In this document: positions 52,848-64,000 of the stretch, piece by piece | Numbering within the stretch: the stretch's first letter is position 1 | Layout: the number at the start of each line of letters is the position of its first letter | Assembly: GCA_016212965.1 (NCBI GenBank) | Contig: JACRDA010000042.1 | Location: 1 to 64,000, forward strand | Length of the DNA: 64,000 bases | Direction: 5' to 3' | Source of the DNA: Myxococcales bacterium | GTDB lineage: Bacteria; Myxococcota_A; Polyangia; Polyangiales; Polyangiaceae | Made by a program: the position numbers and the translations under genes | Notes under the pieces: model-generated | Told to the model about the DNA's origin: nothing | Database searches by the model: none | Seen by the model: only the letters and a program-made list of their open reading frames with translations

Positions 52848-53366
52848 TCAGCGCGGGCCGCCGCGCCGGAGACTGCGCACCTTGCGCACGATGCCCTGCA
52901 GCGTGCGCGGGGGCAGGTCGAAGCTCGGCATTTTGTTGCGCCCCTGCGTGATGACCGCCGCGAGCTGCTCGTCGGTCACCGCGTCCTGCCACTCGGGGCG
53001 CGTGAGGTCCGGAGCGTGCACCATGGCGGCCTGCGGGCCGTCGCCGCGCCCGCCAGGGCCGTGGCACTGGGAGCAGTCCCGCTCCCAGGTGAAGCTCACC
53101 AGCATGTCCGCGTTGGCGCTCGGCGCCGGGGTCGCCGGCATCTGGGCATTGCCCTGCTGCCGCACCGGCTGATCGTGGTCGGTCGGCTGCCAGGTGCGCG
53201 TCGCCTTGGCGCCGTCGCATGCGCCGAGCGCGAAGGCCGCGCCGGCGAGGAGCCACGCTCCGACCCGTGCACCACGACGCGTCGACGCGCCTCCAACGCA
53301 CCGCGTGCGCGGCTCGTCCGGAGCGCTCGCCGTCGGGACGGCCGGGGGTGCGGTCGGTCTTCGCAA
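52848..53366 (-). CDS. Cytochrome c lipoprotein
   Basis: A 172-residue protein; the best start is TTG 53366. A hydrophobic stretch ends in lipobox 'AGAAFALGAC'. The mature chain has one haem-c site 'CSQCHGPGGRGDGPQ' near residue 97 and the distal Met ligand in 'RNKMPSFDLPPRTL' near 143, as in class I cytochromes (cytochrome c6/cbb3-type). It probably carries electrons at the outer face of the inner or the inner face of the outer membrane. No oxidase subunit is nearby. Confidence 0.87.
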   Translation of the reverse strand: MRRPTAPPAVPTASAPDEPRTRCVGGASTRRGARVGAWLLAGAAFALGACDGAKATRTWQPTDHDQPVRQQGNAQMPATPAPSANADMLVSFTWERDCSQCHGPGGRGDGPQAAMVHAPDLTRPEWQDAVTDEQLAAVITQGRNKMPSFDLPPRTLQGIVRKVRSLRRGGPR

Positions 53367-53577
53367 GGTGCTGGGCCCGGTGTCGCTCCGGCGGAGCGCG
53401 GGTCAAGGATAGTCAGGGTGCGCGCGACTTCAAGGTCGCGCTGCCCGTTTTCTGCGATACCAAGCGAAGCGCCGCCCGGAGGCGGGCGGGCGCACGTGGG
53501 CGACTGCGGCGAGGCGAGCCCCTGTGGACTCACCTCGCCGCGCCGCCGTCACGAGTGCGCCCTCGAAGCGTGCCCGG
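53367..53577. other. Intergenic region upstream of cytochrome c
   Basis: 211 nt between the OmpA-type gene stop and the cytochrome start, both on the minus strand. A minus-strand GACTATCC segment near 53409-53416 could be a -10 box. No other feature is seen. Confidence 0.2.
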
Positions 53578-54171
53578 TCACTTGCAGGGATCGCCCGCGA
53601 CCGTGCCACCGCCGTCGACGGGCAGGCCGCCGATCGGCTGGCCCTTGCGCGCGGCGTTGTAGTAGACGACGCGGCGATTCTGGGCCTTGCCCTCCTCGGT
53701 CGCGTTGTCGGCGATGGGCTTGCTCTCGCCGAAGCCGACCGCGATGAGGCGCTTGCAGTCCACGCCGCGGGCCTTGAGCCAGCTGGCCACGGCGAGCGCG
53801 CGCTTCTCGCTCAGGACCTGGTTGCTGGCGTCGTCGCCGTCGGAGTCGGTGTGACCCTCGATGCGGAACAGCGTGATCTCGGGCTTGCTGTCGAGGTACT
53901 TCTTCACGAGCTCGAGCACCGCGTCGCTCGACTTGTCGAGCTTGTCGCTGCCCGTGAGGAACACGACGGCGCCCGGGATCTCCACCTTCTCGGCGGCAGG
54001 CTGTGCCGCAACCGGCCGCGGCGCGGGCTTCGGCGGCGGGGGCGGCGGGGCCGCGGTGACCGGCGGGGGCGGCGGCTGGTCGCCGACCTTGAGGGTGGCC
54101 TTGCAGCCCGCGAGCGCGAACGCGCCGATGCTGACCACGGTGATGAGGGCGCTGGATCCGATCTTACCCAT
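53578..54171 (-). CDS. OmpA-family peptidoglycan-associated lipoprotein
   Basis: I chose ATG 54171 (197 aa) because AGGAG lies 10 nt upstream; an in-frame ATG at 54180 is too close to that site. Signal peptide with lipobox 'SIGAFALAGC', a Pro-rich linker (~35-65), then an OmpA-C domain with 'FRIEGHTDSDGDDASNQVLS', 'KRALAVASWLKARGVDCKRL' and 'GFGESKPIADNATEEGKAQN' ending RR. These are the residues that bind diaminopimelate in peptidoglycan. It ties outer membrane to wall. Pal is the nearest functional analogue, but no tol genes are here. Confidence 0.9.
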   Translation of the reverse strand: MGKIGSSALITVVSIGAFALAGCKATLKVGDQPPPPPVTAAPPPPPPKPAPRPVAAQPAAEKVEIPGAVVFLTGSDKLDKSSDAVLELVKKYLDSKPEITLFRIEGHTDSDGDDASNQVLSEKRALAVASWLKARGVDCKRLIAVGFGESKPIADNATEEGKAQNRRVVYYNAARKGQPIGGLPVDGGGTVAGDPCK

Positions 54172-54180
54172 TGAGATCAT

Positions 54181-54555
54181 TCTCCTGTGATGACACGGTT
54201 GCCGTGTGAGGAAGTGAAGGGCCGAGTGAGGCCAGTCCTTCGACGGCGCATGCCGTGAAGGCACTCACCCCCACGGCGGGACGCTCATACTCCGTCGGCT
54301 TGCGAAACGGAACCGAGATTTGGTCGCTCGGGGCCGCTTCGACGGGCCGCCGGAAACGTGCTCGACGCACGAGAGCGCAGCGAAACCACGCCCCGTCGAT
54401 CCCGGCTTCACCGCGGAGTGTACGGCGCGCGCCGCGCGATTCCCCCCGCGTGCGGTCGCCCGCGCACAAAAAGGCAGCGGGCGTCCGCGTCGTCCGCGAG
54501 CGCCCGCTCCGCGCCGGCGTGAGAGCCGGCCGTTGGTGTCAGCGGTGGCTGCGCC
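54181..54555 (-). other. Intergenic region with 5' inverted repeat and 3' terminator
   Basis: 375 nt between two minus-strand genes. Near the OmpA-type gene a 6-bp inverted repeat ACACGG-TTG-CCGTGT (54193-54207) sits just upstream of its Shine-Dalgarno and could be an operator. At the other end are two hairpins following the lipoprotein gene (54468-54508 and 54513-54530). I see no gene between. Confidence 0.4.
54468..54508 (-). terminator. Intrinsic terminator of the lipoprotein gene
   Basis: On the minus strand an 8-bp stem AGCGGGCG/CGCCCGCT with a 17-nt loop is followed by GCC and five T's (54468-54472). It lies about 50 nt after the stop of the lipoprotein gene at 54556. A second hairpin GCCGGC-GTGAGA-GCCGGC (54513-54530) lies between them. 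Confidence 0.72.
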
Positions 54556-55650
54556 TCACGGCGTGCCGCCGCCCGCGCCACCGCCGCCCGCGTTGCACGG
54601 GTCGGTGCCGGGCTGTGCCGGCGGCAGGACGGCGCCCAGCGTGACCGGCTTGGCCGTGAAGCCGAGGCCGATCGAGATGCCGTTGCAGGTGCTGGCCGTG
54701 TTCTGGCTGCCGTCGTCCATGATGTCGCTCGTGGCGCGCAGCTGGTCGGCGAGGCTGTCGAACGTGGTGCCCTGGCACAGACTCGTGCTGAACGAGCCGG
54801 CGATCGAGCGGAGCTGGTCGATGAGGTCCTCGGTGTTGAGGACGCCCGCGATGACGCCGTTGGTGGCCTCGCTGAGGTCGCTCGGGACGTCCATCGAGAT
54901 GACGGCCTTGTTGATCGACAGCGTCAGCTGGTAGCCGGCGACCGCGATCGTGAGGTCGAGGGTGCCGGGCGTGCCGGAGACCCACGTTCCGCCGGACACG
55001 TAGGAGCTCGTGAACTTGACCTTGGAGCCCTGCGTGATGTCGTTCGGGTTCACGAGCAGCTCCTGGTACACCGGCCACGCGTCGCTGCCGTCCCAGAGCG
55101 GCACGGCGCCGAGGTCCCCGCCGCCGTATAGGTTCGTCAAGAGGTTCTTGTAGTCGGGCTTGTCGCCGATGTCGGCGATGTCCAGCATGATCGTGAACTT
55201 GCCCTCCTGGATGCTGGCGTTGATCTCGCTGCTCGCCGTCGGCGACAGGCCGAGGATGATGGGCAGGATGTTCTTGCCGAACGAGTTGTCGGTGCCCTGA
55301 TCGCCGTCCTGGTGGACGGTGCTCGGCGCGGCGCCGCCGAAGGGCTTGCACTCGTACGCGCCCGTGCCGTCGGAGATGATCTGGTCGAGGTTGTAGCCGA
55401 ACTGCCGCCACGCCGTGGTGAGCGGCGAGCCGTTGCGGTCCGTGTCGCCGAGGAAGAGCTGGTCCACAGCGAAGGTGATACCCAGGCCGTCGCCGTCGAC
55501 GGCGGTCGAGCTCACCGCGGGGGGCTGCTTGCCGGGCTGGTGGGGGTCCACCGGGGTCACGGTCTCTTCGGTCTTGCTGCAGCCTGCGGCGAGGCAGAAG
55601 CCGAGGACGGTCAGCGACAGGCCTGCGAAAACGAGGGGGGAACGAAGCAT
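54556..55650 (-). CDS. Large lipoprotein, 364 aa, function unknown
   Basis: Starts at ATG 55650. Signal peptide 'LTVLGFCLAAGC' with lipobox AAGC, then a polar linker. The mature domain (~310 aa) is beta-rich: 'GITFAVDQLFLGDTDRNGS', 'GKFTIMLDIADIGDKPDYKN', 'TPGTLDLTIAVAGYQLTLSI' and 'NGISIGLGFTAKPVTLG'. It ends in a Gly/Ala/Pro tail. It contains a few Cys, fewer than the lipoprotein at 42349. No known family. It has its own terminator and an upstream divergent region shared with dnaE, so it is a single-gene unit. Confidence 0.8.
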   Translation of the reverse strand: MLRSPLVFAGLSLTVLGFCLAAGCSKTEETVTPVDPHQPGKQPPAVSSTAVDGDGLGITFAVDQLFLGDTDRNGSPLTTAWRQFGYNLDQIISDGTGAYECKPFGGAAPSTVHQDGDQGTDNSFGKNILPIILGLSPTASSEINASIQEGKFTIMLDIADIGDKPDYKNLLTNLYGGGDLGAVPLWDGSDAWPVYQELLVNPNDITQGSKVKFTSSYVSGGTWVSGTPGTLDLTIAVAGYQLTLSINKAVISMDVPSDLSEATNGVIAGVLNTEDLIDQLRSIAGSFSTSLCQGTTFDSLADQLRATSDIMDDGSQNTASTCNGISIGLGFTAKPVTLGAVLPPAQPGTDPCNAGGGGAGGGTP

Positions 55651-55964
55651 GGGAGTGTGCGTGCCTTTCTGGGGTGCGGGCGCTGGGGAACGTGGCTGCA
55701 GGGGAGCTTGCGGCTCGCCTAAGAGAATGGCCCTGAAGCAGATGCCGCCGCGAGGCGAGCGGGCCGGGGGTGGCTCGCACGGGCGGCCGCGCGGGGAATC
55801 GCGGGCCGTGCGAGCGAGTCGTGCGAAGCGGCGCGCGACCGCTCCTCGTCGGCAGTGTAACGGCGTCGCGACGAGGCGCGCAAGCCTCATCGCGCCCGCC
55901 GCAGGGGTGTGCCGCGCGGCGGGGGCGCCTTTACAGGGCGCGCCCGCGCCGATAAGCCGGTCGG
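55651..55964. other. Divergent promoter region, lipoprotein / dnaE
   Basis: 314 nt without a gene. On the plus strand TTTACA (55930-55935) and GATAAG/ATAAGC (55951-55957) are spaced 15-16 nt and lie 8 nt before the dnaE GTG, a good short-leader promoter. On the minus strand no convincing promoter for the lipoprotein is seen. Several GC inverted repeats are present but none with a T-run. Confidence 0.45.
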
Positions 55965-59576
<3,612 letters not shown>

Positions 59577-59655
59577 CGTGCGGGTCCTCGGCCGGTCGCG
59601 ATCTTCGCCAGCAATGCTGCACCGCCGCTCGGGCGCTGATATAACGTCGCCGGGC

Positions 59656-60924
59656 ATGAAGGCCGACCGCCGCGACGAGCTCGTGCGAGTGGACGTGACG
59701 GGTACGGCTCACCCCGTCGGTCGTGTCGCGAGCCGCGAGATGCGCTCGCGGCAGGGAGCGTACCGCTTGCTGCCCGCGCCGCCGCACGTGGTCGTCATGC
59801 GCTTCGCGGGGCGCGACGGCGGCGATGCGGAGCAGGCGCTGCCGTTCTGGATCGCGGGCGAGATCTCGAAGCCCGGTGCGCTGTGGGACCTCGTCGGCAT
59901 GGTGGGCCAGGGCAACTGGACCGGCGAGCTCGTCGTGGTGGACGGCCAGGCGACGCGCAGCGTGTTCTTCGAGCGCGGGCACGTCGTCGGCGCGCACTCC
60001 ACCGCGGACAAGGAGCGCCTCGGCGAGGTGCTCTACCGCTACGGGGCACTCAACCGCGAGCAGGTCGCCGCCGTGGCGGACGCCGTGACGCCGAGCCTGC
60101 GCTTCGGCCAGGCCGCCGTCGCACTCGAGATGCTGAGCCAGGACACGCTGTTCCACGTCATCGGGCGGCAGACGGAGGAGATCGTCTACGCGGCCTTCGC
60201 GGCGACCTCGGGCACCTTCTACTTCGTGGAGGGCTACGACGCCTCCCGGCTCGCCTACCGGCAGAAGCTGGCCGTCGCCGCGCTCCTCATGGAAGGTGCG
60301 CGGCGCATGGACGAGATGGAGTGCTTCCGGGCGCGCATCCCGTCGAGCCTGCACGTGCCGGCCCGGGCGCCCGGGCGCCGCGGGGTGGGGCCCGAGCACG
60401 CGCTCCACGCGGTGTGGGAGGCCGTGGACGGCCTGCGCAGCATCGAGGACATCGGGCGACACCTCGGGCAGGGCGAGTTCGACACGACCCACGCGATCTT
60501 CCAGCTCCTGCAGGCGGGCGAGCTCGTCGTGCACCCGCCGCGGCCCGAGGGGCCGGAGGCCGTGGTCGCGATCTTCAACCAGACCATCGCGCTCATCCTC
60601 GCCGAGGTCGACAAGCACCAGTCCGGGCGCGACGTGCGCGAGTCGCTCGCGTCGTTCGCCACGGCCGGGGGGGTCTACAGCGCGCTGTTCCAGGACGCCG
60701 GCCCGCGGCCCGACGGCACGCTCGTGCCCGCGGTCGTGGCGCAGAACCTCGCGCGTGCGGTCGGCATCGACGGCGACGGCTCGCTCGGCCAGTGGCTCTA
60801 CGAGTACGCGTCGTTCGCGATGTTCATCGCGGAGCCGGTGCTGCGGGCGGGCGGGCGCAGCGACGTCGGGGCCGTCGCGCGTCAGGTGGCGGAGCTCTTG
60901 CGCCCGCTGGCTCCGGAGACCTGA
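59656..60924 (+). CDS. DUF4388 (PATAN)-domain protein
   Basis: I chose ATG 59656 (422 aa). A -10-like TATAAC (59640-59645) lies 10 nt upstream. Residues ~60-230 show the DUF4388 pattern: 'KPGALWDLVGMVGQGNWTGE' then 'VVDGQATRSVFFERGHVVGA', 'RLGEVLYRYGALNREQV', 'GRQTEEIVYAAFAATSGTFY' and 'FVEGYD'. The rest is helical with 'GLRSIEDIGRHLGQGEFDTT', a winged-helix-like segment. PATAN proteins are common in myxobacteria as signalling or gliding regulators and often sit with response regulators. An NtrC-family gene converges on it 34 nt away. Confidence 0.8.
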   Translation: MKADRRDELVRVDVTGTAHPVGRVASREMRSRQGAYRLLPAPPHVVVMRFAGRDGGDAEQALPFWIAGEISKPGALWDLVGMVGQGNWTGELVVVDGQATRSVFFERGHVVGAHSTADKERLGEVLYRYGALNREQVAAVADAVTPSLRFGQAAVALEMLSQDTLFHVIGRQTEEIVYAAFAATSGTFYFVEGYDASRLAYRQKLAVAALLMEGARRMDEMECFRARIPSSLHVPARAPGRRGVGPEHALHAVWEAVDGLRSIEDIGRHLGQGEFDTTHAIFQLLQAGELVVHPPRPEGPEAVVAIFNQTIALILAEVDKHQSGRDVRESLASFATAGGVYSALFQDAGPRPDGTLVPAVVAQNLARAVGIDGDGSLGQWLYEYASFAMFIAEPVLRAGGRSDVGAVARQVAELLRPLAPET

Positions 60925-60958
60925 GCACCGGTAACTCGACCCGCGCGCGCCTGCAGGC

Positions 60959-62440
60959 TCAGCTCTCGCCGCGACGGATGCCGTAGGCGCGGATCTTCTT
61001 GTGCAGGTTGGTGCGCTCGACGCCGAGCGCCGCGGCAGCGCGCGACACGTTCCAGTCGAAATCGCTCAGCGTCTCGACGATGTGGCGCCGCTCGCTTTGC
61101 TCGCGCAGCTCCCGCAGGCTCAGGCGCGGCGCCTCGCCGGCGGCGCGGGGCCCGGCGTCCGCCGCGGTCGCCATGGCCACCGTCGTCGGCCAGGCGTGGG
61201 GCGTCTCGTCGAAGGGGTCCGCGTGGGGATCCTCCGGGAGATCGGCCACCGTCACCGTGTCGCCCGCGAGGATGATGGCGCGCTCGACCACGTTCTTGAG
61301 CTCGCGCACGTTGCCGGGGTAGTGGCGGCGCTTCAGCGCCAGGTAGACCTCGGGGTCGATGTGCTTCGGCTTGAGGCCATTCTCGTCGCAGAAGGCCCGC
61401 AGGAACGCGTCCGCGAGCAGGGGCACGTCCTCGACGCGCTCCTCGAGCGTGGGCGAGCGGATGGGGAAGACGTTGAGCCGGAAGTAGAGATCTTCGCGGA
61501 AGCGCCCGGCGACGACCTCGCGCTCGAGCTCCTTGTTCGTGGCGGCGAGCAAGCGCACGTCCACGTGCAGGGTGTGCTCGGAGCCCACGCGCGACAGCTC
61601 GCCGCTCTGCAGCACGCGCAGCACCTTGGCCTGGGCCGCCACGTCCATGTCGCCGATCTCGTCGAGGAACAGGGTCGCGCCGTGGGCCTGCTCGAACAGG
61701 CCGCGCTTGCGGCTCTCGGCCCCCGTGAAGGCGCCGCGCTCGTGGCCGAAGAGCGCGCTCTCGATGAGGTCGCGCGGGATGGCGGCGCAGTTCACCTTGA
61801 CGAAGGGCTTGTGCACGCGTGGCGACAGGCGGTGGATGGCGCGCGCCACGAGCTCCTTGCCCGTGCCGCTCGGGCCCGTGATGAGCACCGTCGCCTTGGT
61901 CGGCGCCACGCGCTCGATCTCGCGATGCAGCCGCTGCATGACGGCGGTGTTGCCGATCATCTCCTCGCGACCGGAGCGCTCGGCGCTGAGCGCCGCGAGC
62001 TGCCGGGTGAGGGTCGCCGCCTCGAGCGCGCGCCCGACGCGGTGCAGGACGCGCTCGCGGTTGAGGGGCTTCTCGAAGAAGTCGCAGGCCCCGAGCTTGA
62101 TGGCGGCCGCCGCCTCTTCGCCGCTCGCGTGCCCGCTCACGACGATGACCGGGATGTGGCGATTGAGCTCGTCCTGTCGCAGCTTGCCGAGCCAGGTGAG
62201 GCCGCCCACGTCGGGCAGGAGGAGATCGAGGATGACGAGATCCACCGGGGTCGCGCACTCGGCGAGCGCGGCGGACGCCTCGGCGGCGTTCGCCGCCTCG
62301 ACCATGGCGTAGCCCTCGCCGCGCAAGATGAGGCCGAGGGCGCGCCGGATGTTCGGCTCGTCGTCCACGACCAGCACCGTGAACGGCGTGGTCGCGTCCC
62401 GGTCGACCGTGCTTGCCCCGGCGGCGCTCGTGGTCGTCAT
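60959..62440 (-). CDS. NtrC-family sigma-54-dependent response regulator
   Basis: A 493-residue regulator from ATG 62440 (GTG 62449 also possible; GGAGG lies just upstream of the ATG). A receiver domain (~20-140) has 'VLVVDDEPNIRRALG' and phospho-acceptor D72 in 'LVILDLLLPDVGG'. The AAA+ domain has Walker A G189-PSGTGKE196, GAFTGA at 236-241 (sigma-54 contact) and 'GATLFLDEIGDMD' (Walker B). A C-terminal Fis-type HTH has 'WNVSRAAAALGVERTNLHKK'. All parts needed for sigma-54 activation are intact. No histidine kinase adjoins it. Confidence 0.93.
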   Translation of the reverse strand: MTTTSAAGASTVDRDATTPFTVLVVDDEPNIRRALGLILRGEGYAMVEAANAAEASAALAECATPVDLVILDLLLPDVGGLTWLGKLRQDELNRHIPVIVVSGHASGEEAAAAIKLGACDFFEKPLNRERVLHRVGRALEAATLTRQLAALSAERSGREEMIGNTAVMQRLHREIERVAPTKATVLITGPSGTGKELVARAIHRLSPRVHKPFVKVNCAAIPRDLIESALFGHERGAFTGAESRKRGLFEQAHGATLFLDEIGDMDVAAQAKVLRVLQSGELSRVGSEHTLHVDVRLLAATNKELEREVVAGRFREDLYFRLNVFPIRSPTLEERVEDVPLLADAFLRAFCDENGLKPKHIDPEVYLALKRRHYPGNVRELKNVVERAIILAGDTVTVADLPEDPHADPFDETPHAWPTTVAMATAADAGPRAAGEAPRLSLRELREQSERRHIVETLSDFDWNVSRAAAALGVERTNLHKKIRAYGIRRGES

Positions 62441-62570
62441 GCCCTCCACCTTGTATCACCCCGCACACGGCAGCGAAAACGCGCCGTGGCCTGCGCCGCG
62501 ACGGCCCCGGGGACCGGCGCACCGCCGCGGGCTTTGCGCTGCGCGGCCGGAACCGCTAAGGAGGCCGGGC

Positions 62571-63404
62571 ATGAAATGCCTCTCCGGCCGCGTGGCGCTC
62601 GGGCTCGCCCTCCTCGTCGGGGCGGCGGCGGTGGGCTGCGAGATCAACCCGACCGCCGCCTCGCCTGCCAGCCTCACGTACACCGAGGACGCTCACAAAG
62701 CCTACCTCGAGGCCCTCGAGGCCTTCGAGGACCGGAACTGGGAGGACGCGCGCGCGCTCTTCAGCGAGGTCCGGAAGATCTTCGCCGCGAGCCCCTACGC
62801 GAAGCTCGCCGAGCTGCGCGGTGCCGATTGCGACTTCGAGCAGGGCAAGTACAAGGAAGCGATCGCCGGCTACCGCGGCTACGTACGCGGGCACCGCGGC
62901 GACCCGAACATCGAGTACGCCCGCTATCGCACCACGAAGGCGCTCTTCCTCGACATCAGCGACTCGGTGTTCCAGCCCTCGGCGGAGGAGCGCGACCAGG
63001 GCAACACCGAGGACGCGTACCACGAGCTCCTGTCGTTCAAGAAGCGCTACCCGCGCTCGAGCTACCGGGTCGACGCCGAGTACATGCTCGAGGTCGTGAC
63101 GCAGCGCCTCGTGCGCCACCAGCTCTACGTGGCGCGCTACTACCTCGGCTCGGGCGACTTCGACGCCACGGTGGCCCGCTGCGACTACGCGCTCCAGAAG
63201 TTCCCGGGCAGCGGCCTCGACGCCGAGGCGCTGGTGCTGAAGGGCGAGACGCTGCTGAAGCTGAAGAAGCGCGACGAGGCGAAGAAGGCCTTCGAGGTCG
63301 TGGTGCGCGATCACGGGGGGGCCTTCGGCCAGGTGGCGAAGCGCTTCCTCGACCAGATGGCCTCGGCCGCGGCCGAGCCCGCGCCGGCCGAGCCCGCGCC
63401 GTGA
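62571..63404 (+). CDS. bamD: BamD-like outer-membrane assembly lipoprotein
   Basis: Start ATG 62571 with a perfect Shine-Dalgarno AAGGAGG (62558-62564) 6 nt upstream, the best in the window. 277 aa: signal peptide with lipobox 'LVGAAAVGC', then TPR-like helix pairs across residues ~40-255, including 'AYLEALEAFEDRNWEDARAL', 'DFEQGKYKEAIAGYRGYVRG' and 'YYLGSGDFDATVARCDYALQ'. Length and the 'HPY/RYPRSSYRVDAEY' pattern of evenly spaced TPRs fit BamD/YfiO, which helps BamA insert outer-membrane proteins. An Ala/Glu/Pro tail ends it. It could also be another outer-membrane TPR lipoprotein. Confidence 0.82.
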   Translation: MKCLSGRVALGLALLVGAAAVGCEINPTAASPASLTYTEDAHKAYLEALEAFEDRNWEDARALFSEVRKIFAASPYAKLAELRGADCDFEQGKYKEAIAGYRGYVRGHRGDPNIEYARYRTTKALFLDISDSVFQPSAEERDQGNTEDAYHELLSFKKRYPRSSYRVDAEYMLEVVTQRLVRHQLYVARYYLGSGDFDATVARCDYALQKFPGSGLDAEALVLKGETLLKLKKRDEAKKAFEVVVRDHGGAFGQVAKRFLDQMASAAAEPAPAEPAP

Positions 63405-63485
63405 CTCGGGCCCGCCGCCGTCCGGCCGGGGCCGGGCCCCGGGGACGTTGACGGCGCCCCCCCGAGCAGCCAAGCTGCCCCTCCC

Positions 63486-63962
63486 GTGGCCGAGAGAGTT
63501 CCCATGACGCCGGCAGGCCAGCAGCGCCTGTGAGACGAACTGCGCCGCCTGAAGGACGTCGAGTCCCCCCAGGTCTCGCGCGACATCGGCACGGCGCGCG
63601 ATCACGGCGACCTGTCCGAGAACGCCGAGTACCACGCCGCCAAGGACCGCCAGGGCATGATCATGGCGCGCGTGAAGTACATCGAGGATGTGCTGTCGCG
63701 CGCCGAGGTCATCGACCCGGCCAAGCTCTCGGGCGACCGCGTGAAGTTCGGCGCCACGGTGAGCCTGATCAACAGCGAGACCGAGGAGAAGACGGCGTAC
63801 CAGATCGTCGGTCCCGAGGAGGGCGATCTCAAGGCGGGCCGCATCTCGGTGGCCTCGCCCCTCGCCAAGAGCCTGCTCGGCCGCGGGGTGGGGGACGAGG
63901 TGACGGTCCACCTCCCCGGCGGGACGCGCGTCTACGAGATCCTCGCCGTCAGCTTCGGTTGA
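63486..63962 (+). pseudogene. greA: Transcript cleavage factor GreA, interrupted by an in-frame TGA
   Basis: GreA rescues backtracked RNA polymerase by stimulating transcript cleavage. From GTG 63486 the frame reads MAERVPMTPAGQQRL, then TGA (63531-63533, codon 16), then continues as a fully conserved GreA: 'DELRRLKDVE', 'ARDHGDLSENAEYHAAKDRQ' (catalytic tip D42 and E45) and the C-terminal FKBP-like domain 'SVASPLAKSLLGRGVGDEVT' to a stop at 63962. In E. coli the aligned residue is Arg (KLREEL), and CGA to TGA is one transition. No frame shift accompanies it. The total would be 158 aa, a normal length. It is either a fresh nonsense mutation or a sequence error. The next in-frame ATG (63657) would lose the whole coiled coil. 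Confidence 0.85.
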
Positions 63963-64000
63963 CGGCGCGAGGTGCGGTCGGCGCGCGGGTGCTGACGGGT

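Noticed and set aside
54193-54207. ACACGG-TTG-CCGTGT as an operator controlling the OmpA-type gene
   Set aside because: A single 6-bp repeat with no second copy or regulator gene nearby is not enough; it is only mentioned in the intergenic entry.
63531-63533. TGA in greA as a selenocysteine codon
   Set aside because: The aligned residue in GreA is Arg in a helix, no stem-loop resembling a bacterial SECIS is visible just after it, and GreA has no catalytic thiol or selenol.

Overview
This 64 kb window is very GC-rich (by eye around 70%) and almost fully coding. It is a piece of a Gram-negative chromosome, most likely a Myxococcota (Polyangia-like, formerly deltaproteobacterial) genome. Grounds for this are outer-membrane functions (Lnt, BamD, OmpA-type lipoprotein, Mla lipid transport), a dense set of small lipoproteins, a DUF4388/PATAN protein beside an NtrC-type regulator, a DUF507 protein, FGE-like lipoproteins and GTG/TTG starts. 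I cannot name a species. I saw no insertion sequence, prophage, CRISPR array or rRNA operon; the content is mostly core-genome housekeeping with several uncharacterised genes.

Layout. 1-6.5 kb: end of a TPR gene, a large membrane protein, moeA-moaB (molybdenum cofactor), a first lgt and rpmG (ribosomal protein L33). 6.8-12.5 kb: the elongasome operon mreB-mreC-mreD-mrdA(PBP2)-rodA, with start/stop overlaps. 12.5-23.4 kb: an MrfA-type helicase and, 4.8 kb away, its partner-type exonuclease MrfB; lspA and a second lgt; folD; a class II glutamine amidotransferase; coaE; a DUF72 protein; lnt. Lgt, LspA and Lnt together make the whole lipoprotein maturation pathway within 19 kb. 23.6-28.6 kb: a REC-histidine kinase overlapping a cysteine desulfurase, then rlmB-pyrF and a coiled-coil membrane protein. 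28.6-32.6 kb: a lone biotin carrier protein and a rearranged Mla (MCE) lipid-transport locus, with mlaD, an opposite-strand mlaF, and two mlaE genes.

32.7-37.6 kb: an alpha/beta hydrolase, an MscS channel fused to a cyclic-nucleotide-binding domain, a YkgJ-type cysteine cluster protein, tRNA-Lys(UUU), dut and a site-2-protease-like M50 peptidase with a C-terminal helical-repeat region. 37.6-44.5 kb: small lipoproteins, two FGE/sulfatase-modifying-factor-like lipoproteins, serC, an acyl-CoA dehydrogenase. 44.5-48.7 kb: a minus-strand group galE-like/gmk/mtnP/pfkB plus DUF507. 48.9-51.7 kb: a tail-anchored zinc-ribbon coiled-coil protein and, directly after it, a protein that I read as a highly diverged RelA/SpoT (alarmone synthetase) fold; this is the most interesting uncharacterised pair in the window. 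51.8-55.7 kb: small membrane protein, cytochrome c lipoprotein, OmpA-type lipoprotein and a large lipoprotein. 56-64 kb: dnaE, a DUF4388 protein, an NtrC-family regulator, bamD and a greA gene interrupted by one in-frame TGA.

A recurring feature is a TAnnnn -10-like hexamer lying only 6-11 nt upstream of many start codons, usually without a clear Shine-Dalgarno sequence. This suggests that short-leader or leaderless mRNAs are common in this genome. All functional calls come from reading motifs by eye; no database search was possible.
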